8,541 nucleotides of DNA from the NCBI GenBank assembly GCA_018970825.1, contig JAGWVP010000111.1:1-8541 (forward strand). The letters are read 5' to 3'. Position 1 is the stretch's first letter; each line of letters begins with the position of its first letter. The notes beneath the pieces were generated by a model. It worked only from the letters and a program-made list of their open reading frames with translations. It was not told the DNA's origin and made no database searches. The stretch is from a bacterium. Its GTDB lineage: Bacteria > Desulfobacterota > Binatia > UBA12015. A program made the position numbers and the translations under genes. Positions 1 through 6,388 of the stretch are shown here, one piece after another.

Positions 1-402
1 CGGCGCTGGCTGTGGCCCTTCACTCTCGCGCAGAACGGCCTGCACCTCCTCTACGCGTGGCTCGCGATGATCCCGGCCTCGCGACACCCGGGGTCGCTCG
101 TCACGTCCTCGGTCATCGCCGTCGAGCAGTTCGGGGCCGGGCTCGGAACGGCGGTGCTGATGGTCTACATCATGCGGTGCTGCAGTCCGCTCCACAAGGC
201 GGCGCACATGGCGATCCTGACCGCGCTCATGAGCGTGAGCTTCACGATCGCGGGCGTGTGCAGCGGGTTCCTCGCCGAGTCGATGGGCTTCGCGAACTAT
301 TTCCTCTTCACCTTCTTCGTCACGATTCCCTCGATGGCGCTCATGTTCTTCCTGCCGCACCTCGAGGACCCGGCGCCGCCGTCGCCCGGCCGGTCGGCGT
401 AG
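1..402 (+). CDS. MFS permease, AmpG-like PAT family, C-terminal fragment (5' end outside window)
   Basis: This is the last 133 residues of an inner-membrane transporter; the start lies upstream of the window. Reading frame 1 is open from the first base to a TAG at 400-402. The fragment holds about four hydrophobic segments (roughly residues 4-24, 37-58, 68-90 and 100-119), which matches the last transmembrane helices of a 12-14 helix major facilitator protein. The segment around residues 41-56 (VEQFGAGLGTAVLMVYIM), followed by a K-A-A-H-x-A loop and a G-x-x-SGF-L-A-E-x-x-G helix, resembles the end of the PAT subfamily (AmpG muropeptide permeases and acetyl-CoA transporters), where the usual pattern is vE-n-f-x-x-G-m-G-t-A and T-x-x-A-L-x-T. 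Members import anhydro-muropeptides or related solutes by proton symport. The substrate here cannot be assigned without the N-terminal half. The tail after the last helix is a short Pro-rich cytoplasmic end. The next gene on the same strand starts 100 bp downstream and probably has its own promoter. Confidence 0.8.
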   Translation, partial: RRWLWPFTLAQNGLHLLYAWLAMIPASRHPGSLVTSSVIAVEQFGAGLGTAVLMVYIMRCCSPLHKAAHMAILTALMSVSFTIAGVCSGFLAESMGFANYFLFTFFVTIPSMALMFFLPHLEDPAPPSPGRSA

Positions 403-409
403 GCGCGGG

Positions 410-426
410 GCGGGCCGGAGGCCCGC
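410..426 (+). terminator. Small GC hairpin after the permease gene, possible terminator
   Basis: A perfect 7-bp stem (GCGGGCC / GGCCCGC) with a 3-nt loop begins 8 nt after the permease stop codon. Its position suits a transcription terminator. It has no following T-run, so a classical intrinsic terminator is not supported. Stems of this size also arise often by chance at this GC content. Confidence 0.3.
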
Positions 427-449
427 GAACCGGTCGCGCAGTCGGCTCC

Positions 450-483
450 CGGGGCCCGTCCTGACTGGACTTTTCGGGCCCCG
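450..483. promoter_or_regulatory. 9-bp perfect inverted repeat upstream of the GTPase gene (candidate operator)
   Basis: CGGGGCCCG at 450-458 is repeated in exact inverse orientation as CGGGCCCCG at 475-483, with a 16-nt spacer. The repeat brackets the putative -35 element (466-471), and its right arm lies in the spacer before the putative -10. This is the placement expected of a repressor operator. Alternatively the RNA could form a 9-bp stem, though the weak promoter proposed here would start transcription downstream of it. The arms are all G/C, so chance occurrence is possible. No regulator gene lies in the window. Confidence 0.35.
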
Positions 484-494
484 GCCGCGATACC
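466..494 (+). promoter_or_regulatory. Weak sigma70-like promoter immediately before the GTPase start
   Basis: TGGACT at 466-471 matches four of six positions of the TTGACA -35 consensus. GATACC at 489-494, exactly 17 nt later, shares only the central A-T-A with TATAAT. If it is used, transcription would begin near 500-503, at or within a few bases of the ATG at 503. This is one of the few A/T-containing patches in the neighbourhood. No purine-rich Shine-Dalgarno sequence is visible before the ATG: the preceding bases are CTTCTCCCG. That is consistent with a leaderless message but does not prove it. Confidence 0.3.
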
Positions 495-502
495 TTCTCC
501 CG

Positions 503-2605
503 ATGGCCAGGCTGATCACGCGCCTCTCCGCACGTCTCGACGAACGCTTCTCCCCGGTGCTCTCCTCCCTCGACGAGGGCGTGGCGGGCCTGCGCGGGTT
601 CGGGGCCGACGCGGGCGCCCGCGCGCTCGCGGACGGTCTCGCGAACCTGCGCGGCGACGTCGAGACGCTGCGGGCGAAGATCGCCGCCCAGCACTCCTAC
701 GTGCTCCTGTTCGGCCCCCTGAAGAGCGGCAAGTCGACGCTCATGAACGCGCTCTCCGGGGCCTACGTGAGCGAGGTGACGAGCCTGCCGGCCTACCCGT
801 GCATGGTCTACGTCGGCCACGGCGACCGGGTCGAGGTCGTGACCACGCGCTGGGACGGGTCGACCGAGCGCACGGGCGACCTGGACTCGATCCGCTCGAG
901 CCTCGCCCTCGCGCACGGGGAACTCGCCCGGGCGATCCGGGAGGCCGAGACCCGGGGCGACGAGTTCGACCCGGCGATCCACCTGCCTCGCGCCATCCGT
1001 CGGATCGACGTCCGGCTCCCGGCCCCCGAGCTTCGCGAGTCGGGCACGATGCTGGTCGACACGCCCGGCCTCTACACGAAGATGCGCTTCGGCTACGACC
1101 ACCTGACGCGCGAGTTCAAGCTCGCCTCGGCGAGCGCGATCTTCGTCGTGAAGACCGACAACCTGTTCCTCGAACAGGTGTTCGCCGAGTTCGAGGACCT
1201 GCTGCGGCTCTTCACCCGCATCTTCCTCGTCGTGAACCTCGACACGAACAAGCGCGACCTCGAGCCGGGCGGCCAGCTCGGTCCGAGCCTCGAGCGCCGC
1301 GACCCGGGCCAGATCCTCGCGGCCTTCGAGGACCTCGCGATGAGCCCCACGCTGCGGCGCGCGCGCGACGAGGGCCGGCTCTCGATCTATCCGATCGACC
1401 TGCTGCACGCGGCGAGCGCGAGGCTCCGCGACGCGGGCGCCCCGGCCGTCGAGCCGGTCCCCGGCGTCGACGGGCTCTCGGGCGCCGAGGCGTTCGAGCG
1501 CTTCCGCGCGGATCTCTCCTCGTACCTGAACAGCCACGAGGCGATGCACCTCTTCGTGCGCGACACGTTGCGGCAGTCGCGTCGAGTGCTCGACGGCGTC
1601 TCCGGGCTCGCCTCGGGCGAGGGGCGACGCGTCGCCGACGCGCTCGTCGGCGACGCGGAGGCGGAGCATCGTCGCTGGGTCGCCCGCGCCGCGGCCGCCG
1701 GACGCCTGCGCCTGGCCTCGCTCGAGAGCGGACTCGAGCCGTCGCGCGAGCCGGTGCTCGAGGCGACGCGCGAGGCGAGCGCGGAGGCGCGTCGCCGCGC
1801 GGGCGAGCGCATCGACGAGGTTCTCGACCGCTGGTTCGAATCCGACCGGAGTCTCTCGCAGCTGCTGGGCGAAGATCTCGTCCCGGCTCTCGACGCCTGC
1901 CGCGAGGATCTCTCGTGGGTGGCGCGCGACGCCGCGCGTGCGGTGGTCGGGGGGGAAGCCGCCCTCGCGAACCTGCTCGGCGTCGCGGCCGCGGACTTCG
2001 CGACGGTCAAGATGCCGCTCGCCGAGGTGGTGCGCGAAGGACTGTCGACGACTCCGCCCATCCCGAGCGGGAAGAGCGCGATCGTCTCGGTGCCGACGGG
2101 GCTCGTGCCCGTGCGCCGCAGCCTGCTCGACTGGCTGCTCCTGCGCGGTCCGGTCCGGATGCGCCGGGCGCTCTTCGGGCCGGAGGAGTCTCCGACCAGG
2201 CCGGTGCCGGTCGTCGTGAAGCAGCGACGCCTCGGGGCAGCGGCCCGCTCGGCGCTCGGCAGTGCGCTCCACGTCCGGCTCGACCGCTTCTTCGCCGACG
2301 CACTGTCGCAGTCGGCCATCTCTGCGTTCGGAGCGTCCGCGACCGACGCCGTCGCGTCGGTCCGCGGCGCGATCGACCGCGAGGTGGATCGTGCCGCCGC
2401 GGGCGTCGAGACGTCGCAGGCGGCGATCGCGAGCCGCACCGCGCTGCGCGAGGGGCTCGCGCGCCTCGCCGGGCGCTCGGTCGACGCCGCCTCGGGCATC
2501 GAGGACCTCGTCTCCGAGATGGGAGTCCCGGCCGCCCCGCCCGCCGCCGCGGCGAGCACGGGAGACGACGCGGGCAAGGTCGTCTCCGGCGATCCCGAGG
2601 CGTGA
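503..2605 (+). CDS. Dynamin-family large GTPase (bacterial dynamin-like protein)
   Basis: This 700-residue cytoplasmic or membrane-peripheral GTPase is expected to bind and remodel membranes through nucleotide-dependent assembly. After a helical N-terminal region (about residues 1-62), the G domain shows the P-loop G71-PLKSGKS-T79, a switch I region with T93 in VTSLPAYP, and the G3 motif D186-TPG-189. G4 is atypical: strand IFLVVN runs into LDT and then N249-KRD-252. After about residue 340 the protein is Arg/Glu/Ala-rich and helical, as in the stalk of dynamins. Residues 529-560 form a hydrophobic and basic stretch that may be a membrane-contact tip; there is no clear transmembrane span. The last 25 residues are Ala/Pro-rich and probably disordered. 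The length is typical of bacterial dynamin-like proteins. ATG 503 is the first start in the frame and keeps the whole domain. The gene heads a probable operon with the GT-C protein 22 bp downstream. The family assignment is firm; the cellular role is not known. Confidence 0.85.
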   Translation: MARLITRLSARLDERFSPVLSSLDEGVAGLRGFGADAGARALADGLANLRGDVETLRAKIAAQHSYVLLFGPLKSGKSTLMNALSGAYVSEVTSLPAYPCMVYVGHGDRVEVVTTRWDGSTERTGDLDSIRSSLALAHGELARAIREAETRGDEFDPAIHLPRAIRRIDVRLPAPELRESGTMLVDTPGLYTKMRFGYDHLTREFKLASASAIFVVKTDNLFLEQVFAEFEDLLRLFTRIFLVVNLDTNKRDLEPGGQLGPSLERRDPGQILAAFEDLAMSPTLRRARDEGRLSIYPIDLLHAASARLRDAGAPAVEPVPGVDGLSGAEAFERFRADLSSYLNSHEAMHLFVRDTLRQSRRVLDGVSGLASGEGRRVADALVGDAEAEHRRWVARAAAAGRLRLASLESGLEPSREPVLEATREASAEARRRAGERIDEVLDRWFESDRSLSQLLGEDLVPALDACREDLSWVARDAARAVVGGEAALANLLGVAAADFATVKMPLAEVVREGLSTTPPIPSGKSAIVSVPTGLVPVRRSLLDWLLLRGPVRMRRALFGPEESPTRPVPVVVKQRRLGAAARSALGSALHVRLDRFFADALSQSAISAFGASATDAVASVRGAIDREVDRAAAGVETSQAAIASRTALREGLARLAGRSVDAASGIEDLVSEMGVPAAPPAAAASTGDDAGKVVSGDPEA

Positions 2606-2611
2606 GGCGGC

Positions 2612-2623
2612 GGAGACGGGAGG
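2612..2623 (+). promoter_or_regulatory. Ribosome binding site that fixes the GTG start of the glycosyltransferase
   Basis: The stretch GGAGACGGGAGG contains two Shine-Dalgarno-like cores. GGGAGG at 2618-2623 lies 4 nt before GTG 2628, and GGAG at 2612-2615 lies 12 nt before it. The open frame extends far upstream into the GTPase gene, so this site and the first hydrophobic helix right after the GTG decide the start. Confidence 0.6.
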
Positions 2624-2627
2624 CCGG

Positions 2628-5213
2628 GTGAAGGCGCGCTGGTTCGCGATCCCGCTCCTGCTCTGGCTCGGCTGGGGGCTCTGGTCCTCCGGGCTCGATC
2701 ACCCTTGGCGCCTCATGTTCGAGTCGGGGGGGCAGTTCTTCTCGGGCGTCGCGCGCGTCCACGTCGAGAAGGGCCTCGGCTTCACGCGCGGCCAGGACTG
2801 GATCCTCAACGAGGACAATCCCTACGAGTGGAAGGGGTCGGACCCGGGCGAGGCGCGTCCCTACGGCCATCATCCGCCGGGAGTCGGGCTCTCGCTCGCG
2901 GCGGTGTTCCGCGTGTTCGGCCAGGGCAAGGCCGCGGCGCGCACCGCTACGATCCTCTCCCACCTGGTCACGCTGCTCCTCCTGATGCTGGCGGCCGGCC
3001 GATGGACGCGAGGCTCGCCCGCGGCGATCCTGACCGGGCTCGTCGTCGTGCTCGTGCCGATGTCCGGTTTCTTCGGCCGCAACGTGAGCCACGAGTCCTG
3101 GGTGCTCCCGTGGCTCGTGCTCGCCACGATCGTCTACGTGCGACGCATCGAGCGCGGCGACGACGGTACGCCGCGCGAGGACGCCGTCGTCTGCGCCTGC
3201 ATCGCGGTCGCCGCCTTCTACGACTGGCCCGGTTTCTACATGCCCCCGATCCTCGTGCTCGCGGAGATCCTGCGCGGACGCCCCTTCTCCCGGCTCGCGA
3301 AGATGCTCGTCGCGACGACGGTCGCGCTCTCGGTCGTCGTGCTGGGGCACCTCGCGTGGGCGGCTCCCGACGGGTTGCACCTTCTCACGTCGGGCGCGGA
3401 GAAGCGGGTCGACCCGCGCGTCATGGGCTTCACGCGTCGCGACTGGCTGCAGCGCGTGTGGGACTTCACGACGCAGACCTACACCCTGCGCGTCGTCTGG
3501 CCCGCGCTCGCGGTCGCCGCCGCGTGGTTCCTCGCGGCGGCCGGCCGACGGTTCCGCGGCGTCGGCCCGGCCGGCGCCTTCGTCGCGATCTGGGCGCTCT
3601 TCGGCGCGATCCACGTCGCGGCCTTCCCCGGCGGCTCCTGGGTTCACCCCTACTGGATGTTCTACTGGATGCCGGCGATCGCGATCTCGGCCGGCGTCGG
3701 CGCGGGGCGCCTCTGGGAAATCGACGTCCCTGTCGTCCGCGAGGCGATCCGGGTCGCGATCGCGGGCTGGATCGCGGCGGTCGGCTGTGCCGGGCACGCG
3801 ACGCTCACCTGGTGGCTCGCGGTCGGCGCGCACCCGACCGGCAACCCCTTCGTCGAGTGGTCGCCGCAGTCGCCGCTCCACCTCGTGTGCCACTGGGTCG
3901 ACCGGTGGGGCGCGTGGTGGCCGTTCGCCGGCGGTGCGGCCCTGCTCGCTTCGCTCGGCCGCGCGCTTCCCGTCCTCGCCCGGAGCCACCCCCGGGAGGC
4001 CGCGGGCTGGGCCGCGGGCCTCGCGCTGCTCGCGTGGCTGCGCTTCGCCGGCCCGCGCGACGCCCGCCTGCGCGCGGCGGCGCTCGCGGCGGCGCTGCTC
4101 GCGATCCTCCTGCCGATCACGCCGCGCGAGTCGATCCACGACGCCGCGATCCGGCTCGCCTCGGCCATGCTCCACGGCCACGTCTCGCTGCCCGAGCGGC
4201 TCACCTGGCTCGAGATGTTCAAGTTCGGCGACCGCTTCTACTTCCCCTACCCGCCGATGACGAGCATGGTGCTCGTGCCGTGGGTCGCGGCGACCTTCGG
4301 CCACGGCAGCCAGGCGCTCGCGAACACGCTGTTCATCGTCGCTTCGGCGGTGCTCCTCCACGAGCTCGTGCGCTCGCTGCCCGCGGTCGCGCCGTGGGCG
4401 CTGCACGCGGCGTTCGCCTACGCGATCTGCACGCCGCTCCTCTACTCGGCCGGGGTCGGCAACGTCTGGCTGCTCATGCACAGCGAGGCGAACTTCTTCC
4501 TGCTGCTCGCGCTCTGGCTCGGACTGGTCCGGGGAGCGATCGCCCGGGCGGGGTTCTTCCTCATGACCGGCGCGCAGTGCCGCTACTCCGTCATCTTCGC
4601 CGGGCTCGTGTTCGCGCTGCGCTTCCTGCACGACTCGCCCTGGGTCTCGCGCTGGCGGGACACGGCGGCGAAGCTCGTCCGCTTCTGCCTGCCGATGACG
4701 ATTCCGCTCGCCGCGACGCTCCTCTTCCAGTGGCAGGCGTTCGGCAACCCGCTCCAGACGGCGTACACGCTGAGTTGGCAGGAGTGGGGCCCGCACGGCC
4801 CCGACTTCGCGCCGCACTACTTCTGGAACAACTTCCGGACGTACATGTTCACCCTGCCCGAGTTCCTGATCGGGTTCCCGTGGGTCCGCTTCCCTCCCTA
4901 CGGCCAGTCGATCTGGTGGATGAGCCCGTTCTTCCTCGGCCTCTTCGTGGCGAGGGTCGGGCTCCGCTGGGTGCGCGAGTTCCTGCCGTCGATCGCGCTC
5001 ATGGCGCTGTTCTACAACTTCTACTGGTGGAGCGGGTTCGCGCAGTACGGGACCCGCTACGTGCAGGACGCCTACCCGCTGCTCGTGCCGGTCGCGTTCT
5101 CCGCGTTCACCCGCGAGGGCGAGGGCTGGGCGCGCGCGCTGCAGTGGCTGCTGCTGCTCGCCTTCGCGTTCAACGCCTACGGCGCCTGGGTCATGCTGGC
5201 GAACCCGCAGTGA
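2628..5213 (+). CDS. Double-module GT-C (GT39/PMT-like) membrane glycosyltransferase
   Basis: This 861-residue polytopic inner-membrane protein probably transfers a sugar from a polyprenyl-phosphate donor to a lipid or glycan acceptor on the periplasmic side. Module 1 (about residues 1-450) begins with a membrane helix (6-21). An extracytoplasmic loop follows with E32 as a possible catalytic acid and the family-type Y79-G-HHPPG-85 motif. Many helices come next, ending with a WVHPYWMFYWMP segment (338-349). Module 2 (about 460-861) restarts the same plan: a helix at 480-496, a loop with E501 and D505, FPYPPM at 539-544, then helices and a late QYGTRYVQDAYPLL segment (806-819) of the kind seen near the end of many GT-C proteins. 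Typical GT39-like proteins are 450-600 residues, so this one has room for two. The start is GTG 2628, after GGGAGG. It follows the GTPase by 22 bp and overlaps the acyltransferase by 4 bp. Donor and acceptor cannot be told. The GT-C fold is likely; the two-module reading is an inference from motifs and length. Confidence 0.8.
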   Translation: MKARWFAIPLLLWLGWGLWSSGLDHPWRLMFESGGQFFSGVARVHVEKGLGFTRGQDWILNEDNPYEWKGSDPGEARPYGHHPPGVGLSLAAVFRVFGQGKAAARTATILSHLVTLLLLMLAAGRWTRGSPAAILTGLVVVLVPMSGFFGRNVSHESWVLPWLVLATIVYVRRIERGDDGTPREDAVVCACIAVAAFYDWPGFYMPPILVLAEILRGRPFSRLAKMLVATTVALSVVVLGHLAWAAPDGLHLLTSGAEKRVDPRVMGFTRRDWLQRVWDFTTQTYTLRVVWPALAVAAAWFLAAAGRRFRGVGPAGAFVAIWALFGAIHVAAFPGGSWVHPYWMFYWMPAIAISAGVGAGRLWEIDVPVVREAIRVAIAGWIAAVGCAGHATLTWWLAVGAHPTGNPFVEWSPQSPLHLVCHWVDRWGAWWPFAGGAALLASLGRALPVLARSHPREAAGWAAGLALLAWLRFAGPRDARLRAAALAAALLAILLPITPRESIHDAAIRLASAMLHGHVSLPERLTWLEMFKFGDRFYFPYPPMTSMVLVPWVAATFGHGSQALANTLFIVASAVLLHELVRSLPAVAPWALHAAFAYAICTPLLYSAGVGNVWLLMHSEANFFLLLALWLGLVRGAIARAGFFLMTGAQCRYSVIFAGLVFALRFLHDSPWVSRWRDTAAKLVRFCLPMTIPLAATLLFQWQAFGNPLQTAYTLSWQEWGPHGPDFAPHYFWNNFRTYMFTLPEFLIGFPWVRFPPYGQSIWWMSPFFLGLFVARVGLRWVREFLPSIALMALFYNFYWWSGFAQYGTRYVQDAYPLLVPVAFSAFTREGEGWARALQWLLLLAFAFNAYGAWVMLANPQ

Positions 5214-6388
5214 GCCCGGGACGCGTCCACTTCGGCCGGATCGACCAGGTCCGGGGCGCGGCCGCGCTCGCGGTGGTCGCCTGCCACTTCGCGGTCTCGG
5301 CCTACGTGAACGTCCCGAACGCAGGGGGCACGCCCTGGCGGCTCGTCGGCGACGTGCTCGCCTTCGGCTACCTCGGCGTGCCGCTCTTCTTCGTCGTGAG
5401 CGGCCTCTGCATCCACCTGCCGCAGGCGCGGGAACTCGCGGCGACGGGCGCGACCGATCCCGACTGGGGCGCCTTCTTCCGACGGCGCTTCTGGCGGCTC
5501 TACCCGCCCTACGTGACGGCGCTGCTGGTCGCGGCGGTCCTGCTGCTTCTCGCGACCGGTCGCCTGCCGGTACCGTGGCCGGCGATCGCGGCACAGGCCT
5601 TCCTCGTCCACACGCTCCACCCGGCGAGTTTCGACGGCCTGAACCCGCCGGCCTGGACGCTCGCGGTCGAAGCGCAACTCTACCTCGTCTACCCGGTCCT
5701 GCTCGCGCTCTTCGTGCGCTTCCGGGCGTGGGGCGGGCTCGCGATCGTGCTCGCGGCGACGATGGCCTGGCGGATCGGGCTCAACTTCGTCGACGTGCCC
5801 CGCGAGTGGGGGGGCCTGCTCTGGGAGTTCTTCCTGCCGCGCTGGTTCGAGTGGGCGCTGGGCGCCCTGCTCGCGGCCTGGGCGGTGGGGGATGCCCGCC
5901 TGCCGGCCGCGCTTCGCAGTCCCTGGACGGCGCTCGCGTTCCTCGGGCTCGGGGTGTTCCTCGAGTGGCACGCCTGGCGCCGGGGCGTCTACTCGTTCAA
6001 GGAGCCGATCTACGGGATCGCCTTCGCCGTCTTCGTTGCGTGGCTCCTGCACGGCGAGTCCGAGCGCGATCCCGGCCATCGGCCCGGGCGGCTCGCGCTC
6101 TGGCTGCAGGACGTCGGCGCCTGGTCCTACAGCCTCTACCTGCTCCACCGGCCGATCCAGCTCGCCTTCGAGCCGCTGTGCCGCCGGGTGGCGACGATGC
6201 CGTTCGTCGTCGAGCACCGGATCCCGACGAGTCTCCTCGTCATGGCCGCGACGACGCCTCTCGTGATGTGGGCCTCGCGGCTCTTCTACCGCTGGTGCGA
6301 GGAGCCTTGCATCGGGATCGCGAAGCGGGTCGGCTCGAGCCGCCGCGAGGCCGAGCCGGCCACGCCGGTCGCACTCACCAGCCGCTGA
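5210..6388 (+). CDS. Acyltransferase 3 family protein (OafA/YrhL-type), integral membrane
   Basis: This 392-residue membrane enzyme transfers an acyl group, usually acetyl from acetyl-CoA, to a sugar or other hydroxyl on an extracytoplasmic glycan, lipid or small molecule. Recognisable family motifs occur in order: D12-QVRGAAALAVVACH-26, with the conserved Arg and His26 proposed to be catalytic; G56-VPLFFVVSG-65; FFRRRFWRLYPPY (89-101); PPAWTLAVEAQLYLVYP (146-162); WSYSLYLLHRP (305-315); and CEEPCIGIAK (363-372). About ten hydrophobic helices are present, the usual number for the family, and no SGNH domain is attached at the C-terminus. GTG 5210 is chosen because the family's first motif begins at once after it. 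The GTG shares a GTGA overlap with the stop of the glycosyltransferase, pointing to translational coupling; no separate Shine-Dalgarno is evident. The open frame continues upstream only as a shadow. With the GT-C neighbour it suggests decoration of a surface glycan. Its 3' end overlaps the convergent CHR transporter gene by 14 bp. Confidence 0.9.
   Translation: MSPGRVHFGRIDQVRGAAALAVVACHFAVSAYVNVPNAGGTPWRLVGDVLAFGYLGVPLFFVVSGLCIHLPQARELAATGATDPDWGAFFRRRFWRLYPPYVTALLVAAVLLLLATGRLPVPWPAIAAQAFLVHTLHPASFDGLNPPAWTLAVEAQLYLVYPVLLALFVRFRAWGGLAIVLAATMAWRIGLNFVDVPREWGGLLWEFFLPRWFEWALGALLAAWAVGDARLPAALRSPWTALAFLGLGVFLEWHAWRRGVYSFKEPIYGIAFAVFVAWLLHGESERDPGHRPGRLALWLQDVGAWSYSLYLLHRPIQLAFEPLCRRVATMPFVVEHRIPTSLLVMAATTPLVMWASRLFYRWCEEPCIGIAKRVGSSRREAEPATPVALTSR

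Noticed and set aside
2057..2080. Second SGKS in the GTPase (residues 519-526), possibly another P-loop
   Set aside because: There is no Gly four residues before the GKS as a Walker A motif needs, and no second set of G3/G4 motifs follows.
341..2272. Long open frame of 643 codons on the - strand across the GTPase gene
   Set aside because: Its translation is a compositionally driven run of Arg, Ala, Glu and Gly with no domain. The + strand has a complete GTPase with all main motifs. Long antisense frames are expected at this GC content.
2705..5209. Upstream in-frame extension of the acyltransferase through the glycosyltransferase gene
   Set aside because: The extension is Arg/Ala/Pro-rich and lacks hydrophobic helices. 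The family's first motif begins a few residues after GTG 5210, so that start is preferred.
2007..5594. Open frame of 1195 codons on the - strand
   Set aside because: It is opposite the glycosyltransferase and acyltransferase genes, has no recognisable domain and is dominated by Arg, Glu, Pro and Ala. It is the antisense shadow of real membrane-protein genes.
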